Of a DNA stretch of 36,556 bases, positions 22,826-31,600 are shown one piece after another. Below the pieces are notes generated by a model. The model was not told the DNA's origin, ran no database searches, and saw only the letters and a list, made by a program, of their open reading frames with translations. The stretch's first letter is position 1, and each line of letters begins with the position of its first letter. This DNA is from JAAEQG01 sp023133475 (lineage in GTDB: Bacteria; Planctomycetota; Phycisphaerae; UBA1845), in the NCBI GenBank assembly GCA_030631415.1, contig DAOVLE010000020.1, positions 1-36,556 of the forward strand, in the 5' to 3' direction. The position numbers and the translations under genes were made by a program.

Positions 22826-25381
22826 ATGTACCAGGCAAAACTGTTTTCAGTAATACCGGACATTCCCCCACAACTTTCGCGTTTGCGTGAGTTGGCCTAT
22901 AACTTGTGGTGGACGTGGAATACCGATGCCGCCGCGTTGTTCGCCAGGCTCAATCGGAAGCTATGGGGGAACCTCAAGCACAATCCCGTTCGCCTGCTGG
23001 GCAAGCTCGACCAGAACACGCTGGATGCCGCAGCCAACGATGCGGCGTTTTTGGCGCACATGGACCGAGTTCTGGCGGCGTTGGACGCCTATCTAGGCCG
23101 TCAGACCTGGTGCGAATCCGAGCACCCCGAACTGACCGGCAAGCGGATCGCATACTTCTCGGCGGAGTTCGGGCTGCACGAGTCCATTCCGACGTATTCC
23201 GGCGGTTTGGGGGTGTTGGCCGGCGACCACCTGAAATCCGCCAGCGATCTGGGCGTGCCTCTGATCGGGGTGACCCTGCTGTACCGTCAGGGATACTTTT
23301 CGCAGTATCTTTCCAACGACGGTTGGCAATTCGAGGAATACCCCATCCTGGACCTGGACCATCTGCCTATTGAAGGTGTCCAGGATGAGCAGGGCAATCC
23401 GCTGAGGGTTTGGGTGGAAATTGGTGATCACAGTGTGGTTTCGCGCATCTGGAAGATCACCGTCGGGCGGGCCAAGCTGTATCTGTTGGATACCGATTGC
23501 CCGCAGAACAGCGCCGAGGACCGTTCGATCACCACTCGCCTGTATGCCGGCGACCAGGAAATGCGCATCAAGCAGGAGTTGATCCTGGGTATTGGTGGTT
23601 TTCGGGCCTTGGCGGCGATGGGCGAAGTCCCGGACGTTTGCCACATCAATGAGGGGCATTCCGCGTTTCTATCGCTGGAGCGCACACGCCGCCTGATCCA
23701 GGCCGACGAACTGACCTTCGAGGAGGCCCGCGAGGCGGTCGCTGCCTCGACTGTGTTTACCACTCATACTCCGGTTCCCGCGGGCATCGACACGTTCCCC
23801 ACCGCGCTGACCGAGCGATACCTCAAACCCTTCGTCGAGGGGATGGGCGTGCCGATCGAATCCTTGATTCAGTTGGGGCAGGGTGGCTCGTACAGTCAGC
23901 ACGCACCGTTTTCGATGGCGATGCTCGCGCTTTCATCTGCCCGCCATTCAAACGGGGTCAGTAAAATCCACGGGGAAGTGGCGCGGGAGATGTGGCAATC
24001 GGTTTGGCCCGGCACGCCGGTGGAGGAAATTCCCATTGCCTCTGTCACCAACGGCGTGCACATGATGAGTTGGCTGTCACAGGATATGACCCGTCTCTTC
24101 GAGCGTTACCTGGGGCCGCACTGGGCGGACAATCCCTTGGACCAATCCATTTGGGAGCGAATCACCGAGATTCCCGATGCCGAGTTGTGGCGTGTGCATG
24201 AGACTTTGCGTGGTCATCTGGTGGTTCGGACGCGGCAATACGTCAGGGTGCAACGCGAGCGGCGTGGTGCGCCGCCCTCGCAGATTGCCCAGGCGGACGA
24301 GTTGCTCAATCCCGAGGCTTTGACCATTGGATTTGCCCGGCGTTTTGCAGCCTACAAGCGTGCCACCCTCTTCCTGCGTGATGAAGCCCGCATCCTGCGA
24401 TTGCTTCGCGACGAGGAACACCCCGTCCAGTTCGTGATTGCCGGAAAGGCCCATCCACGCGACAACATCGGCAAGGAGTTGATCAAGCACATCGTGCAGT
24501 TTGCCCGTCACGAAGGGGTCGGGCATCGCCTGGTGTTCATCGAGAATTACGACCTGGACATCGCTCGCTTTCTGGTCCAGGGCGTGGACGTGTGGCTTAA
24601 CAACCCCGTCAAACCGCTCGAAGCCAGCGGGACCAGCGGCATGAAGGTGACACCCAACGGCGGAATCAACATGTCCGTGTTGGACGGTTGGTGGCCTGAA
24701 GCCTACGACGGGACCAACGGATGGATCATCGGAGACAACCGCACACACGACAGCGACGAACACCAGAACTATGTCGAGAGCGAATCCATTTACGAACTGC
24801 TCGAACGCGAGATCATCCCACTGTTCTACGACCAGGGCCCCGACGGTCTGCCACGCAAGTGGATCGCGCGGATGAAAGCCTCCATGCGCACCTGTGTGCC
24901 CCAATTCAGCGCCAATCGAATGGTGCGCGAATACACCGAAGGCATGTACATCCCGTCAGCCAGACGGTGGGACAAACTCGCTACCGACCAGTTCGAGGCG
25001 GTTCGCTCCTTGACCGCCTGGAAGTCAAAACTCCGCGCGCGTTGGGACAAGGTCAAAGTCGAGTCGTTCGAGACCACCAACGGAGCCGAACGAGTCGCGG
25101 GCACTGAGTTGTGTGTTGCCGCAAAGGTCCGTCTCGGCGACATCGCCCCCAAGGACGTGGCTGTCCAACTCTACTACGGTTCTGCCAACGCCGACGGAGT
25201 CATCTCGCAAGGCCGAACCGTACCTATGGAGTGCGATAAACCTGACGGCAAGGGCGTGTACACCTACAACGGTGCCCTGCGTTGTGAATCCACAGGCCAA
25301 CATGCCTATACCGTCCGCGTGGTCCCTCACCACCACGACATTCACCATCCCTTCGAGATGGGGTTGGTGACCTGGGCCTGA
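22826..25381 (+). CDS. glgP: glycogen/alpha-glucan phosphorylase (GT35)
   Basis: 851 residues, the size of the bacterial/archaeal short phosphorylases that begin with the DUF3417 cap (LRELAYNLWWTWNTDAAALF). Further motifs are YFSAEFGLHESIPTYSGGLGVLAGDH, FTTHTPVPAGIDTF, SVTNGVHMMSW, RRFAAYKRATL, and VWLNNPVKPLEASGTSGMK with Lys607 as the pyridoxal-phosphate lysine, followed by GGINMSVLDGWWPEAY. It splits glucose-1-phosphate from alpha-glucan ends with phosphate. In the cytosol it would mobilise glycogen; malto-oligosaccharide use is possible, as members of this subtype accept both. It stands alone: no other glycogen genes are seen. GAGGATGAAG precedes the ATG by about 8 bases. A complex inverted repeat starts 6 bases after the stop. 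Confidence 0.95.
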   Translation: MYQAKLFSVIPDIPPQLSRLRELAYNLWWTWNTDAAALFARLNRKLWGNLKHNPVRLLGKLDQNTLDAAANDAAFLAHMDRVLAALDAYLGRQTWCESEHPELTGKRIAYFSAEFGLHESIPTYSGGLGVLAGDHLKSASDLGVPLIGVTLLYRQGYFSQYLSNDGWQFEEYPILDLDHLPIEGVQDEQGNPLRVWVEIGDHSVVSRIWKITVGRAKLYLLDTDCPQNSAEDRSITTRLYAGDQEMRIKQELILGIGGFRALAAMGEVPDVCHINEGHSAFLSLERTRRLIQADELTFEEAREAVAASTVFTTHTPVPAGIDTFPTALTERYLKPFVEGMGVPIESLIQLGQGGSYSQHAPFSMAMLALSSARHSNGVSKIHGEVAREMWQSVWPGTPVEEIPIASVTNGVHMMSWLSQDMTRLFERYLGPHWADNPLDQSIWERITEIPDAELWRVHETLRGHLVVRTRQYVRVQRERRGAPPSQIAQADELLNPEALTIGFARRFAAYKRATLFLRDEARILRLLRDEEHPVQFVIAGKAHPRDNIGKELIKHIVQFARHEGVGHRLVFIENYDLDIARFLVQGVDVWLNNPVKPLEASGTSGMKVTPNGGINMSVLDGWWPEAYDGTNGWIIGDNRTHDSDEHQNYVESESIYELLEREIIPLFYDQGPDGLPRKWIARMKASMRTCVPQFSANRMVREYTEGMYIPSARRWDKLATDQFEAVRSLTAWKSKLRARWDKVKVESFETTNGAERVAGTELCVAAKVRLGDIAPKDVAVQLYYGSANADGVISQGRTVPMECDKPDGKGVYTYNGALRCESTGQHAYTVRVVPHHHDIHHPFEMGLVTWA

Positions 25382-25387
25382 TCCGAC

Positions 25388-25594
25388 GGGTGGCATGGCC
25401 AAGCGTCTCCGACGATAGGATGCCATAAGGTGACTCTGTTTCACAAACGGAGACATAGTCTGTGACGTAAGATGGAGCTTGGCCATGTGCACGCTGCGCG
25501 AAAGCGTGCGGCGCGGAACATGGTCAAGAACCACCTCGAAAGGTCATCGGGCAAATCGTAACGTTATCGAGGGTGGTCCTTGACCATGCCACCC
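25388..25594. repeat. complex inverted repeat able to fold as a four-way junction
   Basis: The outer stem pairs 25388-25403 with 25579-25594 (15 of 16). Inside it are three hairpins: GTCTCCG 25405-25411 with 25448-25454; CTTGGCCATGT 25478-25488 with 25518-25528 (10 of 11), topped by GCACGCT/AGCGTGC; and ACCACCTCGA 25530-25539 with 25567-25577. The outer arms match the family at 1979-2190. It starts 6 bases after the glgP stop. Whether it is a structured RNA or nested palindromic repeats cannot be decided from one copy. Confidence 0.7.
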
Positions 25595-25601
25595 GCCGGT
25601 T

Positions 25602-25636
25602 TTCTTCTCTGCGTCCTCTGCGTCTCTGCGTTCAAT
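25602..25636. repeat. short tandem repeat of CTCTGCGTC units
   Basis: TTCTCTGCGTCCTCTGCGTC continues with another TCTGCGTT unit; the same tandem as at 6951-6985. Confidence 0.65.
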
Positions 25637-25654
25637 TTGGTTTACTGAATGTTT

Positions 25655-27373
25655 TCAACCTGCCTTATTCGGTTTGCGTACAATCGGAACATAATCAGGA
25701 TACCACATCGCCCTACGCACGGTTGCCTCTATCTCGAAGTCTGGGATGTGGCGTCCGAGGTGGTTGTCGCTGGCGTACTTGATGATGGCGCAAGCGATGC
25801 GGAAACTGACCTCGCGTAGTTCACTCTGGGGCGGATAGAGCGCTCCAACGTCCAGGCGGTCCTTGGTGACACAGTCAGCCAGCGTGCGAGCAGCGATGGT
25901 GAACATCTCGTCGGGAACTTCGCGAGCCCCGGAAATGATCGCCCCTAAACCCATCCCAGGGAAGATGTAGACATTGTTCGATTGGCCTATCACGTGCCGT
26001 TTGCCCTCGTAGTCCACGGGGGCGAATGGGCTTCCGGTGGCAACCAGCGCCCGGCCGCCGGACCAGGTGACGGCTTCGGAGGGCGAACACTCTGCCTTGC
26101 CGGTGGGATTGCTCATGGGCATGATGATCGGGCGTTCGGTATGCTTGGCCATCTCCGTGATCATCTCCTGCCGGAACACGCCCGGGCAGGCGGTGGCTCC
26201 GATCAGCACGGTCGGCTTGAACGCGGCGATGAGTTGCTCGGGGCTGACGTGGGCGTCGGGCAGCCCATAGTGCGACAGGGTTTCCGGTGTGGCGGCAAAG
26301 TCCACGCACTGAGGCTCGACCATGTCACGATTCTTGCGCACCAGCCCATGGATGTCGAACATGATCTGAGCACGCTGGATATCTTTCGCACCGGCTCCTG
26401 CGCTGTCCATGGTGGCGGAGACCATCCGGGCGATCCCGGTGCAGGCTTCACCCGCTCCCATGTACATGATGCGCTGCTCGGTGATCGATCCGCCGGTGAC
26501 CCGCAGGCCCGACATAATCCCCGCCAGAGCACAGGCACCGGTGCCCTGAATATCGTCGTTGAAGCACAGCACCTGCTTGCGATAGCGATCGAGGATTCTA
26601 AAAGCCTGCTTGTTGTGGAAATCTTCCCACTGCACCAACGCCCGTGGGAACACCTGCAAGACGCCCTGCACAAAAGCCTCGATGAAGTCGTCGTACTCCT
26701 GACCACGCAGACGACGCTTGCGATAACCCAGGTATAGCGGGTCATCCAGCAACCGCGGGTTGTCCGTGCCGACATCCAGGCTGATCGGCAAGCACCTGGA
26801 CGGGTGAATCCCGGCACCAGCCACATAGAGCGACAACTTGCCGATGGGGATGCCCATCCCCCCACAACCCTGGTCGCCAACACCCAGAATACGCTCATTG
26901 TCCGTAACCACAATCAAGCGGATATCCGGCAGCGGAGCTTTACGCAGAATCTGTGGAATACGGTCCACGTCGTCGGGCGTCAGCCAGATTCCACGCCCGG
27001 TGCGGAAGATATGGCTATATTGCTGACAGGCCAAACCCACCGTTGGCGTGTAGACGATGGGCATGAACTGCTCTATGTTCTCGACCAGGACCCGATAGAA
27101 GAGCACTTCGTTACGATCCTGCAAGCTGGCCAACCCGATATACTTCCCAAGATTGGTGGATTTGGCTTCCAGGTGCTCCAATTCGAGCCGCACCTGCTCA
27201 TCGATGCTCAGAACTCGGTGGGGCAACATGCAGCCGAGCCCCAGTTGATCTCGTTCTTCATAGCTGAAAGCGAGTCCCTTGTTGGTATTGGAGTTCTTCA
27301 GCAGCCAGATACCCCCTTTGCGGGTCTCGATGACATTAGGACCTGCCAGTTCCTCTACCCCGTTGGTCTTCAC
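25655..27373 (-). CDS. maeA: NAD-dependent malic enzyme
   Basis: I start at GTG 27373, with GGGAGG (27381-27386) 7 bases upstream; the 23 extra codons to 27442 are unsupported. The 572-residue protein matches the MaeA/SfcA size (565 in E. coli). It has the catalytic Tyr region MPIVYTPTVGLACQQYS, RGIWLTPDD, VVTDNERILGVGDQGCGGMGIPIGKLSLY, the metal-binding FNDDIQGTGA, the dinucleotide-binding MGAGEACTGIA, and the C-terminal SNNVYIFPGMGLGA. It oxidatively decarboxylates malate to pyruvate, making NADH (NAD preference is inferred from overall family resemblance). The cytosolic gene stands alone and converges on glgP across a 273-base repeat region. Confidence 0.95.
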   Translation of the reverse strand: MKTNGVEELAGPNVIETRKGGIWLLKNSNTNKGLAFSYEERDQLGLGCMLPHRVLSIDEQVRLELEHLEAKSTNLGKYIGLASLQDRNEVLFYRVLVENIEQFMPIVYTPTVGLACQQYSHIFRTGRGIWLTPDDVDRIPQILRKAPLPDIRLIVVTDNERILGVGDQGCGGMGIPIGKLSLYVAGAGIHPSRCLPISLDVGTDNPRLLDDPLYLGYRKRRLRGQEYDDFIEAFVQGVLQVFPRALVQWEDFHNKQAFRILDRYRKQVLCFNDDIQGTGACALAGIMSGLRVTGGSITEQRIMYMGAGEACTGIARMVSATMDSAGAGAKDIQRAQIMFDIHGLVRKNRDMVEPQCVDFAATPETLSHYGLPDAHVSPEQLIAAFKPTVLIGATACPGVFRQEMITEMAKHTERPIIMPMSNPTGKAECSPSEAVTWSGGRALVATGSPFAPVDYEGKRHVIGQSNNVYIFPGMGLGAIISGAREVPDEMFTIAARTLADCVTKDRLDVGALYPPQSELREVSFRIACAIIKYASDNHLGRHIPDFEIEATVRRAMWYPDYVPIVRKPNKAG

Positions 27374-27380
27374 GGCAATG

Positions 27381-27386
27381 CCTCCC
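27381..27386 (-). promoter_or_regulatory. Shine-Dalgarno GGGAGG that fixes the GTG start of malic enzyme
   Basis: The 7-base spacing to GTG 27373; no comparable site stands before any upstream in-frame codon. Confidence 0.6.
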
Positions 27387-27504
27387 TGGGCAAACCAAGA
27401 TTTCAACACGCTACGTCGCCGGGGGGGAAACACCCCTCCCAAACCGCGACACAGAACAAACTAAAGGCAGAGCAATTCGTGTGCCGCCGCAGCACATTCC
27501 CAGG

Positions 27505-27583
27505 CAGAAGGCAAGAGGCAAGAGATGTAGGGCGGGTTCCACCCGCCGCACCATGTCAAGAAAGCGGGTGGAACCCGCCCTAC
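27505..27583. repeat. GGCAAGA tandem plus paired GGGCGGGTTCCACCCGCC palindromes
   Basis: AGGCAGAAGGCAAGAGGCAAG leads into two mirrored palindromes at 27527 and 27562-27583. A similar GGCAAGAGGCAACAAGG tract stands at 34622-34640. Confidence 0.7.
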
Positions 27584-27590
27584 AACTGCG

Positions 27591-27682
27591 CGTCGCCGTT
27601 AAACACCCACGTGTGCACACAACGACAATGTTTCCCATCCCCCCATTTTTCATTTTCAATTTTCCATTTCCCCCCCATTTCC
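27591..27682 (-). repeat. partial composite repeat starting at the stop codon of the DUF4384 gene
   Basis: Read on the minus strand: directly after the TGA come GGAAATGG units, TGGAAAATTGAAAATG, GGGGGGATGGGAAAC, GTGTGCACACGTGGG and one degenerate GTTTAACGGCGAC unit. The array of GTTTAGCGGCGAC units is cut to one. Confidence 0.75.
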
Positions 27683-28306
27683 TCAGCGGTGCACGATGCG
27701 AATTGTTTTGGTCACGTAGCGGTGCTCGAGCATCCGTTGAAGGATATCCGTAGACGCACCAGCCTGTGAGCCCCTCAACGATGCCACCAACTCCGCGATG
27801 TTATCGAGTGGTTCATCACCAGCCAGCAGGTGGATCGTCTCCAGGCCGGTGTGGTCGTCGAGTCGATACCACTCAGCCTTTCCGCGTGCATCGGCGTTGG
27901 GGATGCGATACCACCTGCCCCCCATTACCCGGTTGCCCGGTTCGATCCCCGGATAGGGGAAGATCGCCGCGGCTGACCCGTCGGAGCTGAGCAGGATCGC
28001 GTAGACGTAGCACTCGCGGTTGGCCCGAAATGAAATCGCAAACCCGTCCCCACTGGTCAAGGCGCCGCCGTCCTGGAGCGGCGCCGGCACCAGCCGCCCG
28101 TCGGGAGCCTGGAGCACTGCTTCGAGCTTGCACCGAATAGCCAGCGGCTCACTTTCGATTTTGTAATCGACGGCGTCAGGCCCGGGATTGGGCGGTTCCG
28201 CCAGTTTGACCGCCGGTTCGTTGGGCGTCGGCCCACATGCCGTCAGTGCAACCAGGGACAGAAGCACCGTCACGATCAACGCTCGTGATACTTGCAGAGC
28301 AAACAT
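27683..28306 (-). CDS. DUF4384-domain lipoprotein
   Basis: I start at ATG 28306: AGGAGG lies 4 bases upstream, and the protein then opens with a clear lipoprotein signal (LIVTVLLSLVALTAC, lipobox Cys24). The 81 upstream bases that extend the frame are repeat DNA. In the 207-residue product, residues about 70-150 match DUF4384: GDGFAISFRANRECYVYAILLSSDGSAAAIFPYPG. This small beta domain is found in bacterial surface and signalling proteins and has no assigned activity. The C-terminal 50 residues are helical (LDNIAELVASLRGSQ). It may be a periplasmic or outer-membrane-anchored protein. Its stop runs straight into a composite repeat. Confidence 0.82.
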   Translation of the reverse strand: MFALQVSRALIVTVLLSLVALTACGPTPNEPAVKLAEPPNPGPDAVDYKIESEPLAIRCKLEAVLQAPDGRLVPAPLQDGGALTSGDGFAISFRANRECYVYAILLSSDGSAAAIFPYPGIEPGNRVMGGRWYRIPNADARGKAEWYRLDDHTGLETIHLLAGDEPLDNIAELVASLRGSQAGASTDILQRMLEHRYVTKTIRIVHR

Positions 28307-28325
28307 ATTGCCTCCTACCTCAACT

Positions 28326-28394
28326 GTAGGGTGGGTGGAACCTCGCGGAGCGAGGTGGAACCCACCGGATCGCTTGGTGGGTTCCACCCACCCG
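28326..28394. repeat. palindromic repeat with CCTCGCGGAGCGAGG core
   Basis: GTAGGGTGGGTGGAACC, a CTCGCGGAGCGAG hairpin, GGTGGAACCCACC, then GGTGGGTTCCACCCACC. It is the twin of 10877-10967 and lies 20 bases upstream of the DUF4384 start. Confidence 0.8.
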
Positions 28395-28420
28395 ACAGAG
28401 AACTGAACGCTCCACGCTCC

Positions 28421-28610
28421 ACGCTCCCCTTCGGGTCGCCGCTAAACGCTACGGACTTGTCGCCGCTAAACGCTACGAACTTGTCGCCACTGAACGCTAC
28501 GGATCATCGCCGCTAAACACAGTTGTGCACTTGCAACGAGAACGCTCCTCATCCCCTCATTTTCCATTTTTCATTTTCAATTTTCCATTTTCTCCATTCT
28601 CCATTTCCCC
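28421..28610 (-). repeat. full composite repeat starting at the stop codon of the C25 protease
   Basis: Read on the minus strand: right after the TAA come GGGGAAATGGAGAATGG, A-rich units, GAGGGGATGAGGAGC, a degenerate GTGCACAACTGT, four GTTTAGCGGCGAC-type units (two degenerate), then GGGGAGCGTGGAGCGTGG. It has the most tandem units in the window. Confidence 0.85.
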
Positions 28611-31600
28611 TTATGGTCCGGTGATTTTCGTGCAGAACTGGGAATAGTCGTCCAGGTCCACGTCGTCGTCCGGTTCGAAATCGAAGTGCCGGCAGGGTGG
28701 TTTCAGAGGTAGGGTAACAACATCGGACGTTCGGAAGCAGGCCTGGAAACCGGCGAAGTCTGCCAGGTCCACATCACCATCGATGTCAAAGTCCCCGGTC
28801 CCGAAGCTGGGGGGTATTGGATCGTAAAGCCCGTCTCGCCGGATGCCCGCATGGAAAGTGCCCCACTGAATCTTCTTGACGGGATATACTTCGGTGCAGT
28901 CCCAGATGTACAACCAGGCGGCTGCCCCGGCGATGACTTCGAGATCGCCGTCGTTGTCGAGGTCTTCCACCGTGGGTGAGGTATCGATCCATTCGCCGGT
29001 CGGTGCAGGCCAATGCGCGACGGGCGTGCCGTCTTCCGCCACAGCATAGACCCGCTCGTCGCCCGTGCCGACCAGAATCTCAAACTCGAGATCGCCGTCG
29101 ATGTCCGCCACGGCGGGCGAAGAGCGAGAACCGCCTCCCGAAGTCAGAGTCACAGGCCAACCCGGCAGTGGGGTCCCGTCCGAACACCAGGCGGCGATCC
29201 CGTTCCTGGTGGTCAGGAACACCTCGGGCAGATTGTCCCCGTCAATGTCCGCCAGCACGGGCGAGCCCAGCAAGCCAGTCCACGAGTGATACCATTTGCC
29301 GCCTTCCCAGCCGACTACATCGGTCCCGTCGGCTTCGAGGGCATAGAGGTATCCATCGTGCGAGTTTTGCAGGATTTCCAGAAAGCCGTCCCCGTCCAGG
29401 TCGCCCAAAGCGGGCGAGGAATCAATCTCGCCACCGGTGGCCACTGGCCAACCCGGCAACAGGTTGCCGGCGCAATCCCAGGCGTAGATGCTCCCGTTGC
29501 GACCGCCAACGATGATCTCCAGAGTCGGAACATCGCCGGCCAAGTCAATATGCCCCAAAGCCGGGGTGGTGTAGGTCCAGTTTTCAAGGCCGGTCTGAGG
29601 CCAACCAGTCTCCTCGAATCCCCGACCGTCGATCACGTGCACCATGCCGCCACCGCACTCGGTGGTGAAGACCACTTCGAGCCAACCGTCAGCGTCCACG
29701 TCCCCGATGGCTGGTGAACCAAGCGACCTGCCACAACCGTCACCCAGGAAGACAGGCCAACCGGGAACCGGATCGGGTGCCCCGTCCCCGTCATTATCGA
29801 ACACGCTCCAGGCATAGACTTTGTCTTCGCTGCCCCGCGAGGTGACGATCACGTCAGGGCTGCCGTCGCGGTCGAGGTCGCCGATGGCTGGTGCTCCCCA
29901 GACTCCGGTGCCCTCGGTCACGGCAAACCCGCTCACGGTCGTCGGGTCGTTATCCAGGTCGAACATCTCGGTGCCGTCGTGGTAGAAGCCGTACACCTTC
30001 CCGTCCAGCCCGCCGACGAAAATCTCCATGGTGCCGTCGCCGTCCACGTCCGCCGCGGTGGCACTGGCAAAGATGTGCCCGCCAAGCTCGATAGGCCAAC
30101 CCGACTGCTGGGGATAGTTGATCCATGCCATCAGCATATCCGACGGCAGGCCCTCATTGCCGGACTCATCCACAGCCGTAATATAGTAGAAGAAAATGCC
30201 TTCCGAGCTGATCCCAGTCAACAGTATCTCGTCATAGTACAACGACGAACCCGCCTGAACCAACGTGTCCAACCGCAGGAAAGGCCCGTCGCGAAACTCG
30301 CTACGGTAGACGTGATAGCCCAACAGATCGGCGGCGGGGACCGGTTCCCAGGTAAGGTAGATGTAGTCCGCGCCGGACTCGAAGCCTAACCCGGTCGGCG
30401 CCGGCGGAGCAACCAAATCCAATATGAACGTGCCCCGCAGCATGTAATAGTCGAAGACCTCCAGTGTAAGCGTCTCGTCGCCTACAAAGTTGATCGAGAT
30501 GTCCACGACGATAGGGTCGCCCGCCAACACCGTGTTCATCGGGCTGATGTCGCCGAAGTGGCTTGTGTCATCCAACACCACGAGGTTCTGATGGTTGGAG
30601 GTAGCTACCGCGGTAACCTCTCTCGCCACACCGTGCCCGGGGTTGGCCAATTCCATGTAGATTTCCACCGTTTCGCCCGGTTCAGCTATCCCGTTGCCGT
30701 TGCCCTGGCTTTGCCCGGAGCCGTCGTCCACCAGGGCGCTCCCGTTGATCCGCAGGTCCGGAGCGTGAATCCTGAACCAGAAGGTATCCGTGTGCGGCAG
30801 GCCTACACCCTGAAAACTCATCTGTACAGAGAACTCCGCAAAGGTCTCAGCCGAGCAGTCCGGGTCCACGACAACGACGAACGAACCGGTGGTAACTGTT
30901 TCGCCCACGTCAATGTCGCCGACGCAGAACTCGTCCACCAAAACCGCGACCTCGGGCGTGAGGCTGGTCAGCGTAACGATCACGTCGGTGGCTGCTGCTC
31001 CGCCTCCGTTGGTCACGTCGAGTGGTATTTCGAGGGTCTCGCCCGCGTCGGGGCAGCCGTCCCCGTTCCCGTTGCTCGACCCGGTCTCGTCATCGTCAAT
31101 GTCGAAGCCGGAGACGTACAGGTACGGCACCATAGCCATGGACGAAACCGCGAGGTCCACCTGGTAGGGGACGTGATTCATGGCGGTCACCGTAAGGCGG
31201 ACGGGCTCGATTGTCTCGCAGGCGATTTCCAACGTCACGGTCCCGTCCACCCCCGTGGTCCCCACGTCGAAGATGTTGCCCGGCTCATAGAAGCACACCT
31301 GTGCGCCGACCACCGGCACGGGCGGGTAAAGCATCGTCTCGTAGACTTCAACCGTGACCTGCTGCTTCCCGACCGCCAGCATTGACGGGTGGACCACCTG
31401 GAGGTGGCTTGGCTCTTCGCTCCAAAGCCGCATCTCCGGGTCGCCCAGCAGGTTCAGCACCCGCAGTTGGTAGCTGCTCGAGGTGGCCATCCGGGAGATG
31501 GAGCAGGCTTCGCCGACGGCTGTAATTCTGTTCTCGGTATCGAGGACCGCGCGGAAGAAGGCGAAGTCCTGCGACTCCTGGGGATAAACCCCATACCGCG

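Noticed and set aside
28425..28520. Tandem GTTTAGCGGCGAC units as a CRISPR array
   Set aside because: The period is only 23-24 bases, the sequence between the cores is itself repeated, there are no unique spacers, and no cas genes are nearby.
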